Assembly (NCBI GenBank): GCA_965230765.1
Contig: CBDDLR010000002.1
Coordinates: 806,001-870,000 of the forward strand
Origin: Sunxiuqinia sp965230765
GTDB taxonomy: Bacteria > Bacteroidota > Bacteroidia > Bacteroidales > Prolixibacteraceae
Direction of reading: 5' to 3'
DNA length: 64,000 nucleotides
A model generated the notes under the pieces. The model was given only the letters and a program-made list of their open reading frames with translations. It did not search any database and had not been told where the DNA came from. Made by a program: the position numbers and the translations under genes. This document shows positions 25,537-33,897 of this stretch, piece after piece (within the stretch, counting starts at the first letter, position 1; each line of letters starts with the position of its first letter).

Positions 25537-27753
25537 TCATTCAATAACCTGCTCCTTGCTGGCATTTACAAAAAGAATATCACCCATGTCTTCATAGCCT
25601 GTAAATATCTCTGATCCGGCGTGTTTTACGGATTCTTCCCTAAAACCAACAATCGTTAGCCCAGCTTTTGATGAGTATTCAGGTATAATCGTCTTAATCG
25701 ATTTTTCTTCACTTAAAGGGATAATTTCAATATTGGACATTGTAATCGGCAATCTTCCTGTTTCAACCAGTTCTCTGAAGCTATCTCTGGTCTCGTTCAT
25801 TTGATCTTCATTGCACACACTGAAAATTTTCAAATGCCCTTTCCTCCAATCCGGGTGAGAAAGGATAATGAATCCCAACAAAATCATTAGGTTGGCATTT
25901 AAAATATCAATTGGCCTGATCCAAATATGGATTCCGTTTTTAAATTGTGTGTTCATATTCGCATCAGAAAAAACGCAAACATCGTAATTGCCAGCCCTGA
26001 TTAAGTTGATATTATCAAGAAGACTTGCAATAGCTTCGGTTTTATTTCTTCGGTATTCAAAAATTACCATATTGTTCTCCATTCCGCTGATACTGGGGCT
26101 TTGAATGGCTTGTAAAATTGCTGTTGTATACGAAGGAGAAATCATACAATCAACATACAGGCTACTTTGCTGATCATGGTGTTGTTCAATCAACGATTCT
26201 ACAATTTGTTTGGCTTCAACAGAGCTTGTGCGCGAATAATACCCTTTTAAAAAATGAAAATATGTACCAAAACCATGCTTGTACGATATCCATTTCAATA
26301 AACTGAAAATTTTACTGTGCTGAAAGGAGTTAGAAGAAACGCATATTGCAGCAGGCCTCCAGTCTTCTTCAGATTTTTGGGTGCTGTTTTTTTGCAAGTA
26401 CAATTGTATGCGCCTGCTTAACTGGAACAATGCACCTAGAAATATTTTTTGCAAGCCACCTCGCTCTTTATGAACGTGGCTTAAAAACGTATAAACTAAT
26501 ACAATGATAATAATAGACAGAAATGTATATAGGGCATCAATCTTAAACATGATCCATATCGATAGTAAAAACCCAAGAAGCGAAATAATCCACTTCGACT
26601 TAAACCTTGGGCGATAAGATGGGGATGCGCCAAAATGATTTAAAAATGAAATAAGGCACAACGAACCATAAGTAATCATGAAAAACATAGAAATAATTCG
26701 TGCAACGATGTTTACTTCACCTATCACAATAAAAATCATTGCAATTATCACTGTAATCAAAGTGGCGTTATAGGGTTCATTATTATTGCCTATTCCTTTT
26801 CGTAGCCATAAATTAACTTTGTTAGAAGGGAATGTTCTATCCCTTGCTAATGCTTGTATAGTTCTTGGAGCGACTAAAACTGATCCTATGGCAGATGAAA
26901 TCGTTGAAGCACCCAATCCCAAAGGAATCACGACACTTCCCCAAATGGCAATATCCGACATGGACAGTTGTTTTCCCAGTAATTCTTCTGAAGGTAACGA
27001 AACAGAAAACTTGTACACAATGAAGATATAGATAATCATACCTATTACAGTACCCAATATTGTTCCTCTAGGAATTGATTTTTTTGGTTCTTTTAAATCA
27101 CCGCTTAAGCCCACTCCGGCAGTCATTCCCGTAAATGCAGGGAAACATATTGCAAACCAGATAAAAAAGCTGTCCTTATTGCTGAAAACAAAATTGCTAC
27201 TGAATTCACCAGCTTTATAAAACTCCGTTTTGCCGAAAAAGAACATAGCAAGTGATACAAACAAAATGGCAACCACAATGTAAAGGGTTTTTAAGCCAAT
27301 ATTCGATCCTTTTTTTAGAATGACATAAGACAATGCAATTAATGTTGGTACACTTATTACCTGACGTGGTAGAAGTATGTTGAAATTAGCCTGAAACCAG
27401 TTAAAGAAAGGCTCAAAGGCTTCGGTGAAGGCAATAATATAAAATGCTAAGCTTACCGCTTGTGACATGTAAAGTGCGATACCAATTGTTGAACCGATAT
27501 TCAGTCCGAATGAGCGGGAAATGATAAAGTACTCACCACCACCTTCAACACGGGTATTGGTTGATATTTCGGAAAGGGCTAATGCAGTAGGAATGGTTAT
27601 TAGATGCCCAAGAATAATTATAATTAATGCACCCCAAAAACCTAATTGCCCAACCGCCATTCCAAATCTTAAAAAAAGAATGGCACCCAATATGGTAGAT
27701 ATTGCCGTGAAAAATACTGGAGCTGTTCCTAATTTACTCTTAGAAAACGACAT
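25537..27753 (-). CDS. SLC12-like cation-chloride cotransporter (APC superfamily)
   Basis: A 738-residue membrane transporter. The N-terminal 430 residues carry about twelve helices with the APC/SLC12 landmarks: TAISTILGAILFLRFGMAVG in the first broken helix, RVEGGGEYFIISRSFG after the second, FPAFTGMTAGVGLSGDLKEP (sixth helix region) and LVAPRTIQALARDRTFP. A cytoplasmic C-terminal domain of about 300 residues resembles that of eukaryotic Na-K-Cl and K-Cl cotransporters. Predicted to move chloride with Na+ and/or K+; the ion specificity is not readable. Convergent with the two-component genes, 84 bases upstream of the mnmE 3' end. Confidence 0.82.
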   Translation of the reverse strand: MSFSKSKLGTAPVFFTAISTILGAILFLRFGMAVGQLGFWGALIIIILGHLITIPTALALSEISTNTRVEGGGEYFIISRSFGLNIGSTIGIALYMSQAVSLAFYIIAFTEAFEPFFNWFQANFNILLPRQVISVPTLIALSYVILKKGSNIGLKTLYIVVAILFVSLAMFFFGKTEFYKAGEFSSNFVFSNKDSFFIWFAICFPAFTGMTAGVGLSGDLKEPKKSIPRGTILGTVIGMIIYIFIVYKFSVSLPSEELLGKQLSMSDIAIWGSVVIPLGLGASTISSAIGSVLVAPRTIQALARDRTFPSNKVNLWLRKGIGNNNEPYNATLITVIIAMIFIVIGEVNIVARIISMFFMITYGSLCLISFLNHFGASPSYRPRFKSKWIISLLGFLLSIWIMFKIDALYTFLSIIIIVLVYTFLSHVHKERGGLQKIFLGALFQLSRRIQLYLQKNSTQKSEEDWRPAAICVSSNSFQHSKIFSLLKWISYKHGFGTYFHFLKGYYSRTSSVEAKQIVESLIEQHHDQQSSLYVDCMISPSYTTAILQAIQSPSISGMENNMVIFEYRRNKTEAIASLLDNINLIRAGNYDVCVFSDANMNTQFKNGIHIWIRPIDILNANLMILLGFIILSHPDWRKGHLKIFSVCNEDQMNETRDSFRELVETGRLPITMSNIEIIPLSEEKSIKTIIPEYSSKAGLTIVGFREESVKHAGSEIFTGYEDMGDILFVNASKEQVIE

Positions 27754-27837
27754 ACTTTTTAATAAAATTTGTAGAAATACAATTTACTAAAAAATACAAT
27801 ACTTGTAACACACCTAATGTTTTTGGAAAGCTTTCTT

Positions 27838-29235
27838 TTATTTTCCGATACAGAAATTTTTAAAGATGTGCCCTAAGATTTCGTCTGTAGAAATTTCTCC
27901 GGTGATTTCGCCCAGAAAGTGGAGACATTCACGAATATCCTGAGCAAGAAAGTCGCCTGATATTTCAGTTTCCAACCCGTTGATAACTCGCAATACTGCT
28001 TCATGGGCAAGTTTCAAGGCTTCGTAGTGTCGAATATTGGTAACAATTACATCATCGCTTTCAATATGGCTAACACCAGCTTTTTCCTGCAGCAATTCAA
28101 TCAGGCTTTCCAGGTTTTGTCCTCCCTTAGCTGAAATAAATACGATATCTTCGTTTTCATTCAGACTAATTTCAGCAATGAGTTCATTTATTTTCTGACG
28201 GCCACCCAGATCAGCTTTATTTCCAACAATAATCAATTGTTGTGAGTCAATTCTGTTTCTGATCTTTTCCAAACGTTCAACCATCAGTTCCATTGGGTTG
28301 GTAAGATCAAGTACCAGCAAAACAATTTTAGCTTGCTCCAACTTGCTATAAGTGCGTTCAATACCAATGGTCTCAATTTCATCTGTTGTGTCACGAATAC
28401 CTGCTGTGTCAAAAAATCGGAACGCAGTACCTTCAATGTTAATCACGTCTTCTATCACGTCGCGGGTAGTACCATGAATATCAGAAACAATGGCCTTTTC
28501 TTCATTCAGTAGGGCATTGAGTAGGGTTGATTTTCCAACATTGGTTTCCCCTACAATGGAGACGGGAATTCCATTCTTAATTGCGTTTCCTAATTGGAAA
28601 GAATTGGCTAGTTTTCCTATCAATTGTTCGATAGCATTGGTCAATTTTACCAGCTCAACACGATCAGCAAATTCTACATCTTCTTCGCTAAAATCAAGCT
28701 CTAATTCAACCAATGCAATAAAATGGAGTAGTTGCTCACGAAGCTTGCTAATTTCTTTAGAAAATCCGCCACGCATTTGTGAAAGCGCTAGTTTATGCGC
28801 TGATGCATTAGTTGAAGCAATCAGGTCGGCCACAGCCTCAGCTTGCGATAAATCCATTTTACCATTTAAAAAAGCTCTCTGGGTGAACTCGCCAGGCTTG
28901 GCCATTCTGGCGCCATTTTTTAGTAAAAGTTCCAATATTCTTTGCTGAATAAAAACTGCACCATGGCAGCCAATTTCAATACTATCCTCGCCAGTAAAAG
29001 AGTGGGGGGCTTTGTAAACACTCACCAGAACTTCATCAACCACTTCATTACCATCCATTATTTCTCCAAAATGTATAGTGTTTGCCTTTGCCATCACCAG
29101 CTTTTTATCCTTCTTTTTTGACTGGAAAACTACGTCAGCTATTTGAATCGCTTTTTCTCCCGAAAGGCGAATTGTGGCTATGGCACCCATCCCTGAGGCA
29201 GTTGCAATGGCACAAATTGTTGATTGATCGAGCAT
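27838..29235 (-). CDS. mnmE: tRNA modification GTPase MnmE
   Basis: With MnmG, installs the (carboxymethyl)aminomethyl group at wobble U34 of certain tRNAs. All parts are present in 465 residues: N-terminal folate-binding domain (ATASGMGAIATIRLSG, SFTGEDSIEIGCHG), helical domain, G domain with GETNVGKSTLLN (G1), GTTRDV (G2), DTAGIRDT (G3) and NKADL (G4), and the essential C-terminal FCIGK. Its ATG shares one base with the stop of the upstream DUF4422 gene (TAATG), so it is translationally coupled to that operon, an unusual setting for this housekeeping gene. Confidence 0.97.
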   Translation of the reverse strand: MLDQSTICAIATASGMGAIATIRLSGEKAIQIADVVFQSKKKDKKLVMAKANTIHFGEIMDGNEVVDEVLVSVYKAPHSFTGEDSIEIGCHGAVFIQQRILELLLKNGARMAKPGEFTQRAFLNGKMDLSQAEAVADLIASTNASAHKLALSQMRGGFSKEISKLREQLLHFIALVELELDFSEEDVEFADRVELVKLTNAIEQLIGKLANSFQLGNAIKNGIPVSIVGETNVGKSTLLNALLNEEKAIVSDIHGTTRDVIEDVINIEGTAFRFFDTAGIRDTTDEIETIGIERTYSKLEQAKIVLLVLDLTNPMELMVERLEKIRNRIDSQQLIIVGNKADLGGRQKINELIAEISLNENEDIVFISAKGGQNLESLIELLQEKAGVSHIESDDVIVTNIRHYEALKLAHEAVLRVINGLETEISGDFLAQDIRECLHFLGEITGEISTDEILGHIFKNFCIGK

Positions 29236-30047
29236 TATTTATACTGTTTCAGCTTTTTAAAGTAAATCAATGGTAATTCTTTGTATTTTATATTGTTATG
29301 TGCAATCCATAAGGTTATAAGCCTTTCTGACAAGAAGCCAAAAATTCGTTGTTGATATCCATTGTATTCGTTAATATCTACCTGTTTCTCAAATGTGAAT
29401 AGAATATCAAACAACCAAGACATTAATTCTTTAAACAAATCTTCTCTTAAAATAAACATGTTGTTCGCAAAAAGTCTATTACTTTTTAGGACATCATCAA
29501 AAGAGTTAAGATAATCAGGATAAGAAGACTTCAATATGCTTTTTATACGATTTAAGTCATCTATCTCATGATAACGGCAGTAATGGGTTTCAATATCATA
29601 TTTCAAGATTCTTCTAACTGGAAGAATAGCGTCATACTTCTTTAATAATTCTTCAGCTTCTTTTGTTGTTAAAACATAGGGAATCCATTTTTTGTAATTT
29701 TTCGTATAGATTAATCCATGCCTTTTTCCCCATATTCCAATAGGATAGTAAAGCATCCTTCTGGCGCGGTTAATCAACGGCTCTTTTTTTGTTGTAAAAA
29801 AGCGTCTGTAATGACAACTACCTACGATATCTTGAGATGTGTTTTTCCAAATCCAGTAAAGCCCCGACAATTCACTGTAGTATTTATTTTTTGAAGAAAT
29901 ATTTTCACCGGTATCATCTCCAATAAACTCATTGTCGTATTCAGAATTGTTTTTTCCAGCCCAAATATTTATATATTGAGGCTTCTCAATTGCTTTTGAG
30001 TCAGGCTTATAATGAAAAGAATATATTTTAGTAATTGGTTTAACCAT
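29235..30047 (-). CDS. DUF4422 domain protein (capsule/polysaccharide glycosyltransferase-like)
   Basis: A 270-residue cytoplasmic protein of the DUF4422 family, common in bacterial surface-polysaccharide loci and regarded as a glycosyltransferase-like fold. The family core KYYSELSGLYWIWKN...GSCHYRRFF is at about residues 55-85, followed by YDAILPVRR, the HYCRYHEIDDL segment and NNMFILREDLF. It stands between a GT2 gene (10-base gap upstream) and mnmE (one-base overlap downstream). A role in adding a sugar to a surface glycan is likely; donor and acceptor are unknown. Confidence 0.8.
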   Translation of the reverse strand: MVKPITKIYSFHYKPDSKAIEKPQYINIWAGKNNSEYDNEFIGDDTGENISSKNKYYSELSGLYWIWKNTSQDIVGSCHYRRFFTTKKEPLINRARRMLYYPIGIWGKRHGLIYTKNYKKWIPYVLTTKEAEELLKKYDAILPVRRILKYDIETHYCRYHEIDDLNRIKSILKSSYPDYLNSFDDVLKSNRLFANNMFILREDLFKELMSWLFDILFTFEKQVDINEYNGYQQRIFGFLSERLITLWIAHNNIKYKELPLIYFKKLKQYK

Positions 30048-30057
30048 TCTCTAAGTG

Positions 30058-30864
30058 TTATATTTTCTCCAATTTTGCTTCTTTGTGATTAGAGTACCAA
30101 GAACTTCCTATGGTTGCGTTTCTATAGAAAAGTTCTTCTTCTGATATCACATCGGGTTTTTCATACCAAGGCAAATGCCGAGCCATATAAATACCACTTG
30201 TTCTCAATGTTTTTCCCCACTGTTGACCAATAGTATTAGGCCTGTATAGTGCAAATGTTGTATCTATGTCTGCTTTATATACGTTTTCAGAAACCTTATA
30301 TTCCCAGAATTTGCTTTCCCAATCTATGACCTCTTGTTTCTTTTCATAATAATCTGGAATGTCATCAATTTTTAATCCAAATCCAACCTTGCTAAAATCA
30401 GGATATTTGTCTAGCAAATCAAGAAAATGTTTTACACAATCTTTGGGGCAATCTTCAATGGGAATAATATCAGGATCGGTATATATGTAAGGTAAATCTT
30501 TAAACCACAAATGAATATTCGTATCCCAAATAGATTTGTAGCCTATATTAGCAGATAATTTGATGACAGTATGCCTGCAGTTCTCATAATACTCCAAAAG
30601 CTTGGGGTATGATGAGGCATTGTCAATTATATAAATATTTTTCATGCCAGCATCCTCAAACCAGCTAATTAACTTTGTTAAGCAATCAACACGATTAAAG
30701 TTATTAATAACGACAGGGATGTCATTGAAAATTAGATCCTTTGCTGATAAATCTTTCAAATACTTTCGCTTTGAAAATGGCTTGTAAATAGAACGTACTA
30801 GTTTGCAGTAAATCCTGGCTATTTTTCTGTAGCGAGCAAATGGTATGTAATATTTAACTATCAT
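30058..30864 (-). CDS. Glycosyltransferase family 2-like protein
   Basis: A 268-residue protein with the GT-A start IPVVINNFNRVDCLTKLISWF and the IIDNASSYPKLLEYY strand-helix that binds the nucleotide sugar. YTDPDIIPIEDCP is the likely DxD-type metal site (about residue 152). No membrane segment, so cytoplasmic or peripheral. It is the first gene of the GT2 - DUF4422 - mnmE operon. Probably contributes to a cell-surface polysaccharide; the sugar is unknown. Confidence 0.78.
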   Translation of the reverse strand: MIVKYYIPFARYRKIARIYCKLVRSIYKPFSKRKYLKDLSAKDLIFNDIPVVINNFNRVDCLTKLISWFEDAGMKNIYIIDNASSYPKLLEYYENCRHTVIKLSANIGYKSIWDTNIHLWFKDLPYIYTDPDIIPIEDCPKDCVKHFLDLLDKYPDFSKVGFGLKIDDIPDYYEKKQEVIDWESKFWEYKVSENVYKADIDTTFALYRPNTIGQQWGKTLRTSGIYMARHLPWYEKPDVISEEELFYRNATIGSSWYSNHKEAKLEKI

Positions 30865-30880
30865 TAAAATATAAAAACGC

Positions 30881-30888
30881 CAAAGATA
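30881..30888 (-). promoter_or_regulatory. Putative -7 promoter element for the GT2-DUF4422-mnmE operon
   Basis: On the minus strand TATCTTTG matches TAnnTTTG, 17 bases before the GT2 start codon; a TTG lies about 17 bases further upstream. Confidence 0.4.
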
Positions 30889-31009
30889 TATTATTAATTC
30901 GGCATCAAGTCTTTAAATATCTAAATTTACATCAATGAAAATATAAGAAATTTAGCCTGTTTTACCTCTCCAAAAATTAGTTGATTTTTTTATAAATGAG
31001 AAGAAAAAG

Positions 31010-31017
31010 TATATTTG
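31010..31017 (+). promoter_or_regulatory. Putative -7 promoter element for fabG
   Basis: TATATTTG matches TAnnTTTG and leaves a leader of about 26 bases to the ATG at 31050. No good -33 box at the usual spacing. Confidence 0.45.
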
Positions 31018-31049
31018 CGTCACAATAGTTAAAATTCAAAACTAATTAT

Positions 31050-31796
31050 ATGAAACTATTAGAAGGAAAAACGGCTATAGTTACCGGAGCTTCTCGCGGT
31101 ATTGGAAAAGCCATTGCCTTAAAATTTGCTGAAGAAGGTTGCAACATCGCTTTCACGGATTTATTTGAAGATGAAAATATGAAAGCCACTGAAGCAGAAT
31201 TAAATGCCCTTGGTGTGAAAGCTAAAGGTTATGCTTCTAACGCAGCCAACTTCGAAGAAACTGACAAAGTAGTTACTGAAATTGCAAAAGAATTTGGTAG
31301 CATTGACGCTTTGGTGAATAACGCTGGTATCACAAAGGATACATTGCTTATGCGTATGACTGAAGATCAGTGGGATGCAGTGATTAATGTGAACCTAAAA
31401 TCAGTTTTTAACTTCACAAAAGCAGCACAGCGTACTATGCTGAAACAACGTTCAGGTTCAATTATCAACCTTAGTTCTGTAGTAGGTGTTAGTGGTAACG
31501 CTGGTCAATCAAATTACTCTGCATCTAAAGCTGGGATTCTTGGATTTACCAAATCGGTGGCGAAAGAACTTGGTTCGAGAGGTATTCGAAGTAATGCCAT
31601 TGCTCCAGGTTTTATCATTACCGAAATGACACATGCTATTCCTGAAGAAGCACGTAAGGCATGGGAAGCAAACATCCCAATGAAACGTGGCGGAACACCG
31701 GAAGAAGTTGCGAAGACTGCGTTGTTCCTTGCTTCTGACTTGTCGAGTTATGTTAGCGGACAAGTGATCAATGTTTGTGGTGCAATGAATACATAA
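31050..31796 (+). CDS. fabG: 3-oxoacyl-[acyl-carrier-protein] reductase
   Basis: NADPH-dependent reduction of 3-oxoacyl-ACP in type II fatty-acid synthesis. At 248 residues it is a classical short-chain dehydrogenase: cofactor motif TGASRGIGKAIA (about 12-23), NNAGITKDTLLMRM (about 88-101), the catalytic Ser of NLSSVVG and the Tyr/Lys pair of NYSASKAG (about 150-157), and the C-terminal SSYVSGQVINVCGAMNT. The TKD after NNAG and the M-rich stretch are typical of FabG. Monocistronic between its own promoter and terminator. Confidence 0.93.
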   Translation: MKLLEGKTAIVTGASRGIGKAIALKFAEEGCNIAFTDLFEDENMKATEAELNALGVKAKGYASNAANFEETDKVVTEIAKEFGSIDALVNNAGITKDTLLMRMTEDQWDAVINVNLKSVFNFTKAAQRTMLKQRSGSIINLSSVVGVSGNAGQSNYSASKAGILGFTKSVAKELGSRGIRSNAIAPGFIITEMTHAIPEEARKAWEANIPMKRGGTPEEVAKTALFLASDLSSYVSGQVINVCGAMNT

Positions 31797-31815
31797 TCAT
31801 TTTAAGATATATTTT

Positions 31816-31850
31816 AAAAACCGTTCTTCATCAAGTAGGACGGTTTTTTT
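31816..31850 (+). terminator. Rho-independent terminator of fabG
   Basis: AAAAACCGT and ACGGTTTTTTT arms with extra CT/AG pairing inside, ending in seven T, about 20 bases after the stop. Confidence 0.85.
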
Positions 31851-31886
31851 ATATTAATTCTACGACTTGGAAGCAGCTTGATCTAA

Positions 31887-31991
31887 AAAACATTTTCATT
31901 TCAATTCTTAGAACTTCTGATTGTTGAAGATGATTATGATATATCAGCAGCGTTTCATAACTTGTATAAAAATATTGTTGACCTTATTTAA
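31887..31991 (+). pseudogene. Possible response-regulator receiver remnant
   Basis: A short open stretch after a TAA at 31884 has no start codon and encodes LLIVEDDYDISAAFHNLYKN near its middle (from 31914), closely resembling the first strand, acidic pair and first helix of a CheY-like receiver. It then reads six more residues and stops at 31989-31991, directly against the ATG of the SpoIIE phosphatase gene. Receiver domains commonly partner SpoIIE-type phosphatases, so this looks like the truncated remains of an upstream partner or fused domain. Only about 25 residues are informative, so chance is possible. Confidence 0.4.
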
Positions 31992-33884
31992 ATGGAAAAA
32001 CGCAGCATTGCCTTTCGATTAAGCCTCTACCTAATTATTGCCGTTAGTTTGATCATCAGTGTGATAGTATATTTGAACTATGATTTTAGTAAAAAGATAC
32101 TCATGCAGCATATTGAACAAGCTGCAGTTTACCAGTCGGGACAACTAATTCGCAATGTAGCCAGACATGTGGTTGCAACACAGGAGATTTCAATGAATGT
32201 GTCCATGCAAACACCTTATTATTCTTCTAAAGGAGATGTCGATATTTTATTGGAGGGCGTGTTGATAAACAACCCGGTTATTCACTCGATCTATGTCGAT
32301 TTTAGTTTAAATAAAAAGAATGATCGGTTAAATCTTTACGCAATACGATCAGAAAATAAGGTTGAGCTTTCTGAAGGGGACAGATTTGCAAGTGATAGTG
32401 ACTTTCGAGAGATTATTGGCACCTTAAGCAATGAAGGGATTTGGTCACAGCCATACTATGGACAGGATAGCATGTTGTTAATTGCTTATTTTAAAGCAAT
32501 TTATGATCCGGCAGGTAATAAACTCGGGTTTGTGTCATGTGAGCTAAGCTTGAATTTTCTTGATCAGGTAGTTTCCAATATTAAGGTTGGTGAAAATGGA
32601 TTTTCTTTTGTTGTTTCTGAAACTGGGGAATACATCACACACCCTGTAAAGGAGTGGATAATGGCCAGGAATATTTTCAATCCATCTGAAAAAATATTCA
32701 AAGATGGTTTCGATTTATATATTCAAGAATTAGAAAAGAACGGTACGGTAACAGGCTTTGCTTATCCGGAACTGTTAGATTTTGAAAAAGCATGGTTTTT
32801 TGTTGCGCCCATTCCGCATACCAATTGGTTGGTGATAAATGTTGTTCCCTCAAAAGAAATGTTTAATGATCTTGGCTTGATTTTCAGGAAGATTATTATA
32901 GTTTCCGCTGTAGGTATTTTAGCGGTGTTAGCAATTGTCCTTCTTCTATTTCGGAAAATGCTTTCGCCACTCATGAAATTAATTAGTTCATTCCAAAAAT
33001 TAAGTTTTTTAGATCGTAGCAAGCGAAACCGGAAGAACGAAATTGATTTATTAAATGATAGCTTCAAAGGTTTTCAACAACAATATGAAGATTACCTAAA
33101 AGAACAAAACAAAAACATTTCTGTCAAAAAGAAATATGACCGTGATTTAAAAGCGGCCAAAGAAATTCAAACATCAATAATACCTGCTTCTGATCCTAAG
33201 TTCTCGAAAGACAAATATATTGAATTGTATGCCGAATTGCATCCTGCAGAAAGTATAGGTGGAGACCTGTATGACTACTTTTTTATCGATGAAAATCATC
33301 TGTTGTTTTCGATGGGGGATGTTTCAGGGAAAGGTATTCCTGCTGCTTTATTTATGGCTGTAGCACACACTCTAATAAAAAATAAAGCCACGTATGTAAC
33401 ACCCAGTCGAATTATAAAAGCAGTAAATCAAGAACTGTACAAACAAAATTTCAGTCAGCATTTTTTGACCCTATTCATTGGGATTATTGATATTAGAAAC
33501 GGTAAATTATTATACTGTAATGCAGGTCATAATTATCCATTTTTAATTCGTGATGAATCTGTCGTTAAAATGCTTCAATCTACACACGGGTTGCCTGTTG
33601 GCCTCTATGGAGACAAGGGTTACGGGGACAGTACGCTTAAGTTGAAAACAGGTGATACTCTTGTTTTATATACTGATGGCGTAATAGACAGTAAAGACTC
33701 GGAAGACCGGATATACGGAAATGACAGGCTGGTAGAAAACATGAACTACCTGGTGGAATTGCGTCCAAAAGAAATTGTTAAACGTTTAAATAACAGCCTG
33801 AAAGTTTTTAAAGGCGATACAAAACAAGCTGACGATATAAGTATTATGGCAGTAAAGTATATAAAAAAAGAAACCGGCAATTAG
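31992..33884 (+). CDS. Cache-domain SpoIIE/PP2C-type serine phosphatase
   Basis: A 630-residue membrane phosphatase. Order: membrane helix (about 10-32), an extracytoplasmic double-Cache-like sensor (about 40-290, including GFVSCELSLNFLDQVV and PIPHTNWLVINVVP), second helix (about 298-322), a HAMP-like/coiled-coil linker (about 325-390) and a SpoIIE PP2C domain (about 395-625). Metal-binding aspartates are in GGDLYDYFF, FSMGDVSGKGIPAALFMA, YTDGVIDSKD and QADDISIMAV. Such enzymes usually dephosphorylate anti-sigma-factor antagonists; no such partner is encoded nearby. It senses an unknown extracellular small molecule. The stop codon lies inside the terminator hairpin shared with clpC. Confidence 0.88.
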   Translation: MEKRSIAFRLSLYLIIAVSLIISVIVYLNYDFSKKILMQHIEQAAVYQSGQLIRNVARHVVATQEISMNVSMQTPYYSSKGDVDILLEGVLINNPVIHSIYVDFSLNKKNDRLNLYAIRSENKVELSEGDRFASDSDFREIIGTLSNEGIWSQPYYGQDSMLLIAYFKAIYDPAGNKLGFVSCELSLNFLDQVVSNIKVGENGFSFVVSETGEYITHPVKEWIMARNIFNPSEKIFKDGFDLYIQELEKNGTVTGFAYPELLDFEKAWFFVAPIPHTNWLVINVVPSKEMFNDLGLIFRKIIIVSAVGILAVLAIVLLLFRKMLSPLMKLISSFQKLSFLDRSKRNRKNEIDLLNDSFKGFQQQYEDYLKEQNKNISVKKKYDRDLKAAKEIQTSIIPASDPKFSKDKYIELYAELHPAESIGGDLYDYFFIDENHLLFSMGDVSGKGIPAALFMAVAHTLIKNKATYVTPSRIIKAVNQELYKQNFSQHFLTLFIGIIDIRNGKLLYCNAGHNYPFLIRDESVVKMLQSTHGLPVGLYGDKGYGDSTLKLKTGDTLVLYTDGVIDSKDSEDRIYGNDRLVENMNYLVELRPKEIVKRLNNSLKVFKGDTKQADDISIMAVKYIKKETGN

Positions 33885-33897
33885 CCGGTTTCTTTTT
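33864..33897. terminator. Bidirectional terminator overlapping the phosphatase stop codon
   Basis: Arms GAAACCGGC (33870-33878) and GCCGGTTTC (33884-33892) with an AATTA loop, extended by A5/T5 tracts on both sides. Serves the convergent SpoIIE phosphatase and clpC genes. Confidence 0.9.

Noticed and set aside
28490..28948. 152-codon open frame antisense to mnmE
   Set aside because: Ser-rich shadow translation of a gene with every expected motif on the other strand.
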